Shown in pieces: positions 7,781-16,135 of a stretch of DNA of 64,000 nt. Below the pieces are notes generated by a model that saw only the letters and a program-made list of their open reading frames with translations, was not told the DNA's origin and made no database searches. The position numbers and the translations under genes are program-made. Each line of letters opens with the position of its first letter. The stretch's first letter is position 1. Origin of the DNA: Arthrobacter sp. ISL-72 (GTDB taxonomy: Bacteria > Actinomycetota > Actinomycetes > Actinomycetales > Micrococcaceae); NCBI RefSeq assembly GCF_018613755.1, contig NZ_JAGGPP010000016.1, forward strand, positions 1 through 64,000, in the 5' to 3' direction.

Positions 7781-8641
7781 TTAACGGCCGTACGGGTTGC
7801 CCGGTTGGGGATACGGGTTCCCGAACGGCTGCTGCTTCCGGAAGTAGGGCGCGGATGCGGGGAGGTACAGCATGACGATGGCCGCGATGCCCAGCAATGC
7901 CGAGAGGGTGCCGATGCTGGGCGGGAACAGGCTGAAGACTGACAGGGCGGCAAAAACGGTGCCGAGGATACGCGCCCAGTTCTTGCCCTTGCGGACGTTG
8001 AAGGCAACCAGGGCGTACAGCCCGGCGCCGATCAAGCCAAACACCACCATCATGCCGATCACCAGGCCCTTGATCGACTCAAAGTCGATGCTCGCGCCCC
8101 CGCCGGCGGCTTCCATCTGTTCCTCGAAGCTGCGCCGCATCGCGGGATCGTCCAGGGCAGGGATGGCAACCAGGATGGAAATGAGGGACAGTACACCGGC
8201 GGCAATGATCATCCAGAACGCATTGTTGACCATCTTCGGGACCCCGCCGGCCGCCGCACCACCCTGAGGCTGCTCGGACGGGTACTGCGCATACGGGGAC
8301 TGGCCGTACTGCTGCGGCGCCTGGCCGTAAGGCTGCTGCCCGTACTGCGGCGTGGCGGGGGACTGCTGCCCGTACTGCGGAGCAGCAGGAGGCTGCTGCC
8401 CGTATTGCTGCTGGCCGTACTGCGGCGTGGCGGGGGACTGCTGCCCGTACTGCGGAGCAGCAGGAGGCTGCTGCCCGTAATGCGGCTGCCCGTACTGCGG
8501 AGCGGCAGGGGGCTGCTGTCCGTACTGGGGCTGGCCGTACTGCGGGGCGCCGGGGGAGTGCTGTCCGTACTGGGGCTCGGGCCCGGGCTTGCCGTTTTCA
8601 GGTTCGTTCTGGTCAGCCGGGTTTACTGGAGGCGTGCTCAT
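7781..8641 (-). CDS. PQYGQ-repeat four-helix membrane protein (paralogue 2)
   Basis: A 286-residue paralogue of the 6820-7488 product. Residues 20-125 are about a dozen imperfect PQYGQ/QPPAA repeats; the remainder carries four membrane segments and the shared FNVRKGKNWARILGT loop. ATG 8641 has AAAGGACC upstream. The repeat tract corresponds to a GC-rich minisatellite at about 8280-8570 that may vary in copy number between strains. A Pro/Gln/Tyr-rich tail joined to a small membrane anchor could mediate condensation or wall contact, but that is speculation. Confidence 0.75.
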   Translation of the reverse strand: MSTPPVNPADQNEPENGKPGPEPQYGQHSPGAPQYGQPQYGQQPPAAPQYGQPHYGQQPPAAPQYGQQSPATPQYGQQQYGQQPPAAPQYGQQSPATPQYGQQPYGQAPQQYGQSPYAQYPSEQPQGGAAAGGVPKMVNNAFWMIIAAGVLSLISILVAIPALDDPAMRRSFEEQMEAAGGGASIDFESIKGLVIGMMVVFGLIGAGLYALVAFNVRKGKNWARILGTVFAALSVFSLFPPSIGTLSALLGIAAIVMLYLPASAPYFRKQQPFGNPYPQPGNPYGR

Positions 8642-8790
8642 CGTTGGTCCTTTGTGCGTCGACTACTGACTAAACGGGTACCGGGATCAGTAGCGGTTCC
8701 CTGCCCCCAGCATGGTTTGATTCCACCGTACCGCGCCCCGGGCGCCCGGTGGATCATTCTGCGGACGTATTCTGGGCGCTCCGGTTTAAA

Positions 8791-8832
8791 CACAGCGCCC
8801 CGCTCCGTCGCGGGGACGGGCGGGGCGCTGTG
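8791..8832 (-). terminator. Terminator of yceI
   Basis: Perfect 13-bp stem CACAGCGCCCCGC (8791-8803) with GCGGGGCGCTGTG (8820-8832). Read on the minus strand it is followed by TTTAAA and lies 58 bp past the yceI stop codon. Confidence 0.75.
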
Positions 8833-8889
8833 ATGGTGGGAAAACCTGCGTCCGGCAGGCAACCAGGGATGGCTGACCCGGGGAAGAGC

Positions 8890-9438
8890 CTATGCGGCCG
8901 GTGCGATGAACGCGAGCTCGAGGTTGATGCCAACCTTGTCGCTGACCAGGACGCCGCCGGCTTCGAGAACGGCGTTCCAGGTCAGGCCGAAGTCCTTGCG
9001 GCTGATGGTGGTCTCGGCGGTCAGGCCGGCGCGGGTGTTGCCGAAGGGGTCCACGGCCACACCGTGAAGCTCGGTCTCGAGGGCCACGGGGCGGGTGACG
9101 CCCTTGATGGTCAGATCGCCCTGGAGCTCGTAGGCATCGCCCTTGGGAACGATCGCGTTGGACACGAACGAGATCTCCGGGAACTTCTCGACGTCGAAGA
9201 AATCCTCACCGCGGACGTGGCCGTCGCGGTTCACGTCGCCCGAGTCGAAGCTGGCCGTCTGGATAGTGGCGTTGACCTTGGAGTCGGCAACGTTCTCGGC
9301 GAGGTCCAGCGTGGCGGCGGCGTCCTTGAACTGGCCGCGTACCTTGCTGATCCCTGCGTGGCGGACCGTGAAGCCGATTTCGCTGTGCGAGTTGTCGAGG
9401 GTCCAGGTGCCGGTGGTGATGTTGGTGGGCAGTGCCAT
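8890..9438 (-). CDS. YceI family polyisoprenoid-binding-like protein
   Basis: A 182-residue lipocalin-like beta-barrel beginning GTWTLDNSHSEIGFTVRHAGISKVRGQF, the YceI signature. DGHVRGEDFFDVEKFPEISF and GDLTIKGVTRPV are further family segments. It has no signal peptide, so this is the cytoplasmic actinobacterial type; YceI proteins bind isoprenoid-like lipids. ATG 9438 has AAGGAG 5-6 nt upstream. A palindrome in the divergent promoter region (9546-9565) suggests control by a MarR-type regulator. Confidence 0.88.
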   Translation of the reverse strand: MALPTNITTGTWTLDNSHSEIGFTVRHAGISKVRGQFKDAAATLDLAENVADSKVNATIQTASFDSGDVNRDGHVRGEDFFDVEKFPEISFVSNAIVPKGDAYELQGDLTIKGVTRPVALETELHGVAVDPFGNTRAGLTAETTISRKDFGLTWNAVLEAGGVLVSDKVGINLELAFIAPAA

Positions 9439-9512
9439 GGTGTTGCTCCTTGTGTTCTGTGGTGGAAAGACTCTTGGGACGGACATCTGATCGCCAGCCG
9501 AGATTCTTCTTG

Positions 9513-9565
9513 GTTGAAGTCTCAACTAACTCCTGCATCCAGTATAAACATGCATTTGCATGTTT
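9513..9565. promoter_or_regulatory. Candidate operators in the yceI/phosphatase divergent region
   Basis: AAACATGCA-TT-TGCATGTTT (9546-9565) is a perfect inverted repeat with 9-bp arms. A second, smaller repeat, GTTGA-AGTC-TCAAC, lies at 9513-9526. Sites of this size in an unusually AT-rich stretch of a GC-rich genome suggest a dimeric repressor, MarR-like by analogy. No cognate regulator is adjacent. Confidence 0.5.
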
Positions 9566-9659
9566 TATTCCAACTCCAGGGAACATTTCTCCAAACTTCC
9601 CAGTTCTACTTCCTGTAGAAGATTTCAGATCGCCCGACATCTTTGAGAAACTGGTAAAC

Positions 9660-10325
9660 ATGCCCCAAGCAACCGTTCATCTCCTGCGCCACGGCGAGGT
9701 CCACAATCCGGACGGCATCCTCTACGGACGCCTGCCCGAATTCCACCTCTCCGAACTCGGCCAGCGGATGGCTAAGACGCTCGCGGTCCACTTCAGCGAC
9801 CGCGTTGCCGACGGCGCGAATATTGCCTACCTGGTGGCGTCGCCGTTGACGCGTGCCCAGGAAACCGCCATGCCCATCGCGGAAGCGCTCAAGCTGGAGA
9901 TCCACACCGAGGCGCGCATTATCGAAGCCCGCAACCACTTCGAGGGCCTCCGGGTCAACAAAGCTGAACTCCGTAAGCCCAAGCACTGGCCGTACCTGCG
10001 CAACCCGTTCGTCCCGTCCTGGGGCGAGCCCTACAAGGACCAGGCGGCCCGTGTCATCGCCGCCGTCCAGGACGCGCGCCTGCGTGCCATTGAGCTGGGC
10101 GGTGACCGCGCCGAAGCCATCCTGGTCAGCCACCAGCTTCCGATCTGGTCGACAAAGCTGAGTGCCGAGGGCAAGCCCCTCTGGCACGATCCGCGCAAGC
10201 GCGAATGCACGCTGACGTCCATTACCTCGCTGGTGTTCGACGACGACGGCGGCCTGTTACGCGTTGAGTACAGCGAGCCCGCTGCCGCGCTCCTGCCCGG
10301 CGCCTCGAGCACTCCGGGGGCCTGA
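9660..10325 (+). CDS. Histidine phosphatase family protein
   Basis: A 221-residue phosphoglycerate-mutase-fold phosphatase. LLRHGE (residues 8-13) carries the phosphorylated His11; TRAQETA and VSHQLPIW supply the second Arg and His. ATG 9660 begins directly before the conserved PQATVHLLRHGEV; there is little ribosome-site signal. It is the first gene of the cytochrome c maturation operon (the next start follows after 2 nt), an arrangement matching Mycobacterium tuberculosis Rv0525-Rv0529. The physiological substrate is unknown. Confidence 0.85.
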   Translation: MPQATVHLLRHGEVHNPDGILYGRLPEFHLSELGQRMAKTLAVHFSDRVADGANIAYLVASPLTRAQETAMPIAEALKLEIHTEARIIEARNHFEGLRVNKAELRKPKHWPYLRNPFVPSWGEPYKDQAARVIAAVQDARLRAIELGGDRAEAILVSHQLPIWSTKLSAEGKPLWHDPRKRECTLTSITSLVFDDDGGLLRVEYSEPAAALLPGASSTPGA

Positions 10326-10327
10326 GC

Positions 10328-10975
10328 GTGGGCGGTTCCGAGATCAACAACACAAACGGCGCAGCCAACAAAGGGCGCGCAGCTTCCCGCCGCAGCGTCC
10401 TCGCCGCCGGAGGCCTGGGGCTGGCCGCCCTGACCCTGGGCCTTTCCGCGTGCGCCCAGGAGGACGCCCTGGCCAAGCAGGCAAGGGCCGGCGACAACAA
10501 GAACTACGTGGCCGGCGACGGCTCCGTCACCGAGTTCGCCGCTGCGGACCGCAAGTCACCTGTCAGCATCAAAGGCACCCTGTTCGACGGCACCACCGTG
10601 GAGCCGGCGGACTTCGTCGGGAAAGTCACCGTGCTTAACTTCTGGTTTGCGGCCTGCGCGCCGTGCCGGGTTGAAGCACCCTCCCTGGAGGCACTGCACC
10701 AGGAGTTCAAGGCGCAGGGCGTGCAGTTCTACGGAGTAAACCTCCGGGATGAAAAAGCCGCCGCCGAAGCCTTCGACAAGACCTTCAACCTGACCTACCC
10801 CAGCTTCCACGACAAGGACGGCGGCGTGCTCCTGGCGGTCTCCGGCCTGGTTCCTCCGGGGGCTGTGCCCACCACGCTGGTGCTGGACAAGCAGGGCCGG
10901 GTTGCCTCCCGTGTCCTGGGCGAAATCCAAAAGGGCACGCTCAAGGCCCTCATCACCGCCGCAGTGGCAGAGTAA
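10328..10975 (+). CDS. TlpA/ResA-like thiol-disulfide lipoprotein
   Basis: Extracytoplasmic thioredoxin-fold reductant for apocytochrome c. The 215-residue product has Arg-Arg at 21-22, a hydrophobic stretch and the lipobox LSAC with Cys42, so it is a membrane-anchored lipoprotein. The redox motif CAPC lies at 110-113 in LNFWFAACAPCRVEAP, and the cis-proline loop at VPTTLV. The start is GTG 10328, 2 nt after the upstream stop. It is followed by ccdA, which would supply its electrons, and by resB/ccsB. Confidence 0.9.
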   Translation: MGGSEINNTNGAANKGRAASRRSVLAAGGLGLAALTLGLSACAQEDALAKQARAGDNKNYVAGDGSVTEFAAADRKSPVSIKGTLFDGTTVEPADFVGKVTVLNFWFAACAPCRVEAPSLEALHQEFKAQGVQFYGVNLRDEKAAAEAFDKTFNLTYPSFHDKDGGVLLAVSGLVPPGAVPTTLVLDKQGRVASRVLGEIQKGTLKALITAAVAE

Positions 10976-10991
10976 CGGCGGCGCCTCCACC

Positions 10992-11747
10992 GTGAACAGC
11001 CCCTTCGCCGAAGCCATCCTGAACGGTTCGCTGCTGCTTGCCATTCCGGTGGCACTGCTCGCCGGACTCGTCTCCTTCCTCTCACCCTGCGTCCTCCCGC
11101 TGGTGCCGGGGTACCTGGGCTATGTCACCGGACTGACCGGCGTTGACCTGCAGAAGCAGAAGCGCGGCCGGATGCTGGCCGGAATCGGACTGTTCGTCCT
11201 GGGCTTCTCGGTGATTTTTGTCCTGCTGGGCGGTGCGTTCGGCCAGCTGGGATCCCTGATCAGCGGCGGCCAGAATGCCTGGATAACCCAGGTGCTGGGT
11301 GTCCTGGTGATCATCATGGGCGTGGTGTTCATGGGCGGCTTCGGCTGGCTGCAGCGGGATGCCAAGATCCACGCCAAGCCGCCCGCCGGTCTGTGGGGTG
11401 CACCGCTGCTGGGCATCACCTTCGGCCTCGGATGGGCGCCGTGCATCGGTCCCACCTACTCGGCCGTTCAGCTGCTGAGCATGTCCGGAGGATCCTCGGC
11501 GGCCAAGGGCGCGTTCCTGGCCTTTGTGTACAGCCTGGGGCTTGGCATACCGTTCCTGCTGATCGCCCTGGCCGTCCGCCGCGGCGTCGGAGTGATGTCC
11601 TTCTTCCGCAAGCACCGCCTGGCGATCCAGCGGATCGGCGGGGGAATCCTGGTGGTGCTCGGGCTCCTGATGGCCAGCGGGGTGTGGGGCGCCTGGGTTT
11701 CCGGCCTGCAGTACTGGTTCCAAACCGATGTGAAACTGCCGATCTGA
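10992..11747 (+). CDS. ccdA: Cytochrome c biogenesis protein CcdA
   Basis: Six-helix membrane protein that carries reducing equivalents from cytoplasmic thioredoxin to the outside. Its 251 residues include FLSPCVLPLVPGY with Cys33 and GWAPCIGPT with Cys151, the redox pair. The GTG start at 10992 is 16 nt after the tlpA stop; this start leaves a short N-terminus before helix 1. The stop overlaps the resB start by ATGA-type coupling. Confidence 0.92.
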   Translation: MNSPFAEAILNGSLLLAIPVALLAGLVSFLSPCVLPLVPGYLGYVTGLTGVDLQKQKRGRMLAGIGLFVLGFSVIFVLLGGAFGQLGSLISGGQNAWITQVLGVLVIIMGVVFMGGFGWLQRDAKIHAKPPAGLWGAPLLGITFGLGWAPCIGPTYSAVQLLSMSGGSSAAKGAFLAFVYSLGLGIPFLLIALAVRRGVGVMSFFRKHRLAIQRIGGGILVVLGLLMASGVWGAWVSGLQYWFQTDVKLPI

Positions 11748-13579
11748 TGAGCGAGCGAGTGAACGAAAAAAACAACCCTGCGCCGGAGAACACAGCGCAC
11801 AAAACAGGTGCGGACAAAGCGGGCGCGGACAAAACTGCGGCGACTCCCGTGGCCAAGGCCAAGGCTGAAGCGGCCCTGCCGACACTGGGGATCAAGGGCA
11901 TGCTGCGCTGGGCCTGGACCCAGCTGACCAGCATGCGCACCGCGCTGTTCCTGCTGCTCCTGCTGGCGGTTGCCGCCGTGCCCGGGTCGTTGTTCCCGCA
12001 GCGTCCGGCGAACCCGTCGATCGTGACGCAGTACATCGCGGACCACCCTGACTACGGCAAGATCCTGGATTCCCTCCAGCTCTACGACGTGTACTCCTCG
12101 GCGTGGTTCTCCGCCATCTACATTCTGCTGTTCATCTCGCTGATCGGCTGCGTGGTCCCCCGCGCGATTGCGCACTACAAAGCGATGCGGTCGCAGCCTC
12201 CTCGGACTCCGGCAAGGCTCTCCCGCCTGCCCGAGTACGGCACACTGGTGATCCCCGCGGACGCCGGGATCCCGGCGTCGCGCGCTATTGCGGACGCTGC
12301 CGCGAAGCTGAAGAAGCGCGGTTACCGCGTTGACGTGAGGAACGACGACGCCGCGCGGCCGTCTTTGGGGGCCGAGCGCGGCTTCCTGAAGGAAGTCGGC
12401 AACCTGGTCTTCCACACCTCGCTGATCGGCGTGCTCGTGTCCGTGGCGGCCGGCGGCCTGTTCGGCTACAGCGGGCAGCGGATCCTGGTGGAGGGCGACA
12501 CCTTCGTGAACACCCTGGTGGGCTATGACCAGTTCACCCCGGGCACCAACTTCGAGAGCAGCCAGCTCCAGCCGTACTCCATCCAGCTGGACAAGTTCCA
12601 GATCACGTTCGACCGTGAATCGAAGGGCAAGTTCGGCCAGCCCATCGACTTCAAGGCCGATGTGACTACCAAGGAAAACCCGGACGCGCCCGCCGAGAAG
12701 CAGGTTTTGAAGGTCAACGATCCCGTCAGCCTGGGCGGGACCAGCATCTACCTCACCGGCAACGGCTACGCTCCCGTGGTGACTATCCGCGACGGTGCCG
12801 GGAATGTGGCGATGCAGGGCCCCGTGGTCGCCAAGCTGCAGGGGGACAACTACTACTCCTCCGTGGTGATCAAGGTCCCCGACGCCCGGCCTGACCAGCT
12901 TGGCTTCGCCGGCTTCTTCCTTCCCACCGCGTTCGTCACCGAAGAGGGCGTCTCCTTTAGCGGGGACCCCGAGCTGATCAACCCGCAGCTCACCCTGAAC
13001 TCGTACTTCGGCGACCTGGGCCTCGATGCAGGCTCGCCGCAGAACGTCTTCGAGCTCGACGTTAAGAAGCTGACGCCGCTCAACGCCCGGAACCTCGACG
13101 CCGGCGGCATCACGCTGGCGCCCGGCAGCAGCTACACGCTCCCGGACGGCAAAGGCTCCATCAGCTTCGACGGCGTGAAGCGCTACATCGGTGTGGACAT
13201 CCACCACAACCCGGGCCAGCTCTACGCCCTCATCTTCGCGCTGCTGGCCGTGGCCGGGCTGGTGACCTCCCTCTACGTGAACCGCCGCAGGGTCTGGGTC
13301 CGGACGGGAACGCACCAGGACGGCCGCACCATGGTGGAATACGGGCTCCTGGCCCGCGGCGAAGACCACCGGCTTGCGGCAGAGGCGGAGACCATCCGCG
13401 GGCTGCTGGCCGATGAATGGGGCCTGGAATCCGGGCAGAACAACTCCCAGAATGCTCCCAGCACCCAAGGGGATAATGGGCCGGCGGACAGGAGCGGGAA
13501 CCCGGTCTCCGCCGAACCGCCCACAGAAGACTTCATCCAGTCAACAGCAGGCTCGCACGAGTCGAAGAAGGACCAGTAA
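11747..13579 (+). CDS. resB: Cytochrome c biogenesis protein ResB
   Basis: ResB (Ccs1) pairs with CcsB to form the system II haem export and cytochrome c haem lyase complex. The 610-residue protein has an Ala/Lys-rich cytoplasmic N-terminus (1-60), helices around ALFLLLLLAVAAVPG and AIYILLFISLIGCVV, a third at VFHTSLIGVLVSVAAGG, a large external beta domain, and a last helix at YALIFALLAVAGLVTSLY. The ATG at 11747 overlaps the ccdA stop and the stop overlaps the ccsB start (TAATG), indicating translational coupling. The C-terminal 60-residue polar tail is not conserved. Confidence 0.92.
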   Translation: MSERVNEKNNPAPENTAHKTGADKAGADKTAATPVAKAKAEAALPTLGIKGMLRWAWTQLTSMRTALFLLLLLAVAAVPGSLFPQRPANPSIVTQYIADHPDYGKILDSLQLYDVYSSAWFSAIYILLFISLIGCVVPRAIAHYKAMRSQPPRTPARLSRLPEYGTLVIPADAGIPASRAIADAAAKLKKRGYRVDVRNDDAARPSLGAERGFLKEVGNLVFHTSLIGVLVSVAAGGLFGYSGQRILVEGDTFVNTLVGYDQFTPGTNFESSQLQPYSIQLDKFQITFDRESKGKFGQPIDFKADVTTKENPDAPAEKQVLKVNDPVSLGGTSIYLTGNGYAPVVTIRDGAGNVAMQGPVVAKLQGDNYYSSVVIKVPDARPDQLGFAGFFLPTAFVTEEGVSFSGDPELINPQLTLNSYFGDLGLDAGSPQNVFELDVKKLTPLNARNLDAGGITLAPGSSYTLPDGKGSISFDGVKRYIGVDIHHNPGQLYALIFALLAVAGLVTSLYVNRRRVWVRTGTHQDGRTMVEYGLLARGEDHRLAAEAETIRGLLADEWGLESGQNNSQNAPSTQGDNGPADRSGNPVSAEPPTEDFIQSTAGSHESKKDQ

Positions 13580-14697
13580 TGTTCCCCATCAACGAAACCA
13601 TGGGCCAGTACAGCGAGCTCTTTATGCTGCTGGCCGCCGGCACCTACACCGTTGCCTTCATCGCCTTCGCGTGGGACCTGGCCAAGAGCAGCAAGGCACT
13701 CCGTGCCGTGGACCTCAAGGCTGCAGCGGCCGCCGAAGCCATGGCCAAGGTTCCGGTCACCGCAGGAGCGGGGGCAGGTGCAGCCGTCGACCGTGCCGCC
13801 GTCGACCGCGCTGAATCGGATGTCAGCGGACCGGCCGGCCGGGCCGAGCGCCCGTCGTCGGCAATCGGGCGGGTGTCCCCCGGCGGTGCAGGCGCCGCCG
13901 GGCAGACAGCCGATGCCGGGATGCGCTACGCTGCCGAACGCCGCGTTCCCGCCCGTGTGGCGGTCGCCCTGACCGTGCTGGGTGCGGCGATCCACGGCGC
14001 AGGTGTGGTCACCCGTGCCGTCGGCGCCGGTCGCGTGCCGTGGGGCAACATGTACGAGTTCCTCACCACCGGCGCCTTCGTGGCGGTGGCTGTCTTCCTG
14101 CTGGTCCTGGTCCGCCGCGACCTGCGGTTCCTCGGCACGTTTGTGATCGGACTCGCCATCATCATGCTGGTGGCGGCTTCCGTGGCGTACTGGACGCCCG
14201 TGGGCCACTTGGTGCCGGCGCTGCAGAGCTACTGGCTGATCATCCACGTCTCCATCGCCGTTATTTCCTCCGCGCTCTTCACCCTGACTTTCGCGATGTC
14301 CGCCCTGCAGCTTGTGCAGGCCCACCGGCAGAAGACGATTGCTGCCGGTGGAGCGGACAAGCTGGGCTTCATGCGCCTGGTGCCTTCGGCGCTGAGCCTG
14401 GAAAACCTGTCCTACCGCATCAATGCCGTTGCATTCGTGGGCTGGACCTTCACCCTGATGTTCGGTGCCATCTGGGCCGAGAAGGCCTGGGGCCGGTTCT
14501 GGGGCTGGGACACCAAGGAAGTCTGGACCTTCGTGATCTGGGTGGTTTACGCCGGCTACCTGCATGCGCGTGCCACGCGCGGCTGGACCGGCACGCGCGC
14601 CGCGTGGCTGTCGATCGTGGGCTACCTCTGCGTGATCTTCAACTTCACCATCGTCAACCAGTTCTTCAACGGGCTGCACTCCTACTCGGGGCTGTAA
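13579..14697 (+). CDS. ccsB: Cytochrome c biogenesis protein CcsB (CcsA/ResC family)
   Basis: Haem-handling partner of ResB. The 372-residue multi-helix protein carries the tryptophan-rich WGWDTKEVW motif (residues 308-316), which contacts haem externally, and conserved His residues in flanking helices. A 70-residue Ala/Gly-rich insertion (about 55-120) separates helix 1 from the core, as in other Micrococcaceae. The ATG overlaps the resB stop. The operon ends at a bidirectional hairpin at 14713-14749. Confidence 0.92.
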   Translation: MFPINETMGQYSELFMLLAAGTYTVAFIAFAWDLAKSSKALRAVDLKAAAAAEAMAKVPVTAGAGAGAAVDRAAVDRAESDVSGPAGRAERPSSAIGRVSPGGAGAAGQTADAGMRYAAERRVPARVAVALTVLGAAIHGAGVVTRAVGAGRVPWGNMYEFLTTGAFVAVAVFLLVLVRRDLRFLGTFVIGLAIIMLVAASVAYWTPVGHLVPALQSYWLIIHVSIAVISSALFTLTFAMSALQLVQAHRQKTIAAGGADKLGFMRLVPSALSLENLSYRINAVAFVGWTFTLMFGAIWAEKAWGRFWGWDTKEVWTFVIWVVYAGYLHARATRGWTGTRAAWLSIVGYLCVIFNFTIVNQFFNGLHSYSGL

Positions 14698-14712
14698 CCA
14701 AACGTTAAACGC

Positions 14713-14749
14713 CAAACGGCCGTCAAGCTTCGCGCTTGGCGGCCGTTTG
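14713..14749. terminator. Bidirectional terminator between ccsB and bL36
   Basis: A stem of about 15 bp, CAAACGGCCGTCAAG (14713-14727) with CTTGGCGGCCGTTTG (14735-14749), one G-T pair and a short loop, lies between two convergent genes. Both strands have short A/T runs beside it. Confidence 0.75.
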
Positions 14750-14758
14750 CATGTGGAC

Positions 14759-14881
14759 TTAGCCCTGCCGTGCCTTCATGCGGGGGTTTTTCTTATTGAT
14801 GACAAAGGTCCGTCCGCGGCGCCGGACAATTTGTGCGCCGGGGATTTTTTTCAGGGCTCGCAGCGAATTTCGTACTTTCAT
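14759..14881 (-). CDS. rpmJ: 50S ribosomal protein bL36, zinc-free paralogue
   Basis: Forty-residue basic protein starting [15 protein letters not shown] and ending NPRMKARQG, the bL36 form without the four zinc-ligand Cys/His residues of the standard protein. Such C-minus paralogues replace zinc-binding ribosomal proteins when zinc is scarce, releasing stored metal. The ATG at 14881 has GAGGAG 6 nt upstream. It lies 91 nt downstream of the CobW-like gene on the same strand, whose promoter carries a Zur-type box, so both are probably induced by zinc limitation. Confidence 0.9.
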   Translation of the reverse strand: MKVRNSLRALKKIPGAQIVRRRGRTFVINKKNPRMKARQG

Positions 14882-14972
14882 GGGTGCTCCTCGGTGTTGT
14901 GGTTGAGGTGTTGTGGTGGCGGTGGTTGGTCAAGGTGCGGTGGCTGGCGGGTTGCGGCTCGGAGCGGTTTGT

Positions 14973-16091
14973 TCAGGGGAGGTCGGCTGCACTGAGGTGG
15001 AAGGGATCATGCAGTCCGGCAAAACCGGCTGCCATTTCCGCGTCCGTGAGTTCGCAGTCCTTGAGGAGCCGGGCGATTTCGGCCGGGTCCACGTCTTCTC
15101 CGGTTGCGGCAATCACGGTGCCGCGGTCCCCGAACTCGGGATGCCAGTCCAGATGCGCGTCGGTGTCCCTGGCCGGGAGCGGCGGAAGCGGGGGCTCTGC
15201 CTGGTCTGCCAGCCACGGTCCGGTATTTTCGAGCCAGACCCGCGGTCCGATGTCCTGGATGGCGATCCGGCAGCCCGGGGCGGCGGCAATCCACAGCCTG
15301 CCGCGCAGCCAGCAGCAGCCCTCAGCCAGCGTGGCCAGCGCGTGCTTGAACCGTTCCGGGTGCAGCGGGCGCTCAGCGCGGTGGGTGACGGTGGTAAACG
15401 GTGACGCGGACGCGGCCGGAATGCGGACCGTGCCCAGTGCCGTCCGGCCCACGGCAGCGGTGTAGTCGTGGTGCCCCGGGCGGAATTCTTCAGCCGCTTC
15501 GGATACCTCGGCGTGCGGCGCCAGCTCCCGGAGAAGCTTCACACCCCGTGCCCGGACCTGCGGATCCACCGGTACCAGCTCAGGGTCCGCCAGCAGCAGC
15601 GTGTCGTTGAACGAGAGCTCGCCGATCAGGAATTCGCCCGCCGTCCGCTGGTCTTCCGGGATCGGTGTGAAGCCGGATTCAAACAAGGTGCGGTGGTCCC
15701 AGATATGGTCCTCCACGGCGTCCGGCGAGCAAGCCAGCACCGCGGAATCAACGGTGAACTTGCGGGACAGGCCTTTGCTGAGGCCATGGAGCGCCACCGA
15801 CACGGGCACCACCGGGGGCAGGCCCACAATGACCTGGGCGTGCCCGGCCGCGGCGAGCCGTTCAACCGTGGGAACGACGTCGAGCCGCACGGTGCAGCTC
15901 AGGCAGCCGTGCTCCAACAGCGCTTCACGGCGTTCCAGCAGCCCGGCGCGGTTGAAGATGCGCCGGATGACCAGGCCGTTTTCCATCAGGTCATGGAAAA
16001 CCACGACGGCGGCGGGGTACTTTTTCGCGATTGCTTCACAGGCCTGCTGGCGGCAGGAAGCGTCGAGGGAGCTGACAAGGGTGAGATGCAT
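14973..16091 (-). CDS. CobW/COG0523-like protein lacking a P-loop
   Basis: A 372-residue protein with CobW-family traits: the metal-site remnant GCLSCTVR (Cys63, Cys66), VIVGLPP after it, and a C-terminal CobW_C-like domain (WLRGRLWIA... around 280-310). The N-terminus reads LTLVSSLDASCRQQACEAI where the GTPase family has a GxxGxGKT loop, so GTP hydrolysis by the usual mechanism is unlikely. ATG 16091 starts the conserved block; there is no Shine-Dalgarno, so it may be leaderless. A Zur-type box lies 12-30 bp upstream. With bL36 downstream, a zinc-allocation role under starvation is the best inference. Confidence 0.8.
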   Translation of the reverse strand: MHLTLVSSLDASCRQQACEAIAKKYPAAVVVFHDLMENGLVIRRIFNRAGLLERREALLEHGCLSCTVRLDVVPTVERLAAAGHAQVIVGLPPVVPVSVALHGLSKGLSRKFTVDSAVLACSPDAVEDHIWDHRTLFESGFTPIPEDQRTAGEFLIGELSFNDTLLLADPELVPVDPQVRARGVKLLRELAPHAEVSEAAEEFRPGHHDYTAAVGRTALGTVRIPAASASPFTTVTHRAERPLHPERFKHALATLAEGCCWLRGRLWIAAAPGCRIAIQDIGPRVWLENTGPWLADQAEPPLPPLPARDTDAHLDWHPEFGDRGTVIAATGEDVDPAEIARLLKDCELTDAEMAAGFAGLHDPFHLSAADLP

Positions 16092-16102
16092 ACCGACACT
16101 CG

Positions 16103-16121
16103 AATGAGAATCGTTCGCATT
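16103..16121. promoter_or_regulatory. Zur-type (Fur-family) operator
   Basis: AATGAGAA-TCG-TTCGCATT is a 19-bp palindrome with one mismatch between arms, the size and form of Fur-family boxes. Its place just upstream of the CobW-like gene and the zinc-free bL36 points to Zur. Confidence 0.65.
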
Positions 16122-16135
16122 TACAACCGTGCCCT

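Noticed and set aside
8280..8570. CRISPR-like repeats
   Set aside because: The repeats are contiguous, in frame and encode PQYGQ units of a protein; there are no spacers or cas genes.
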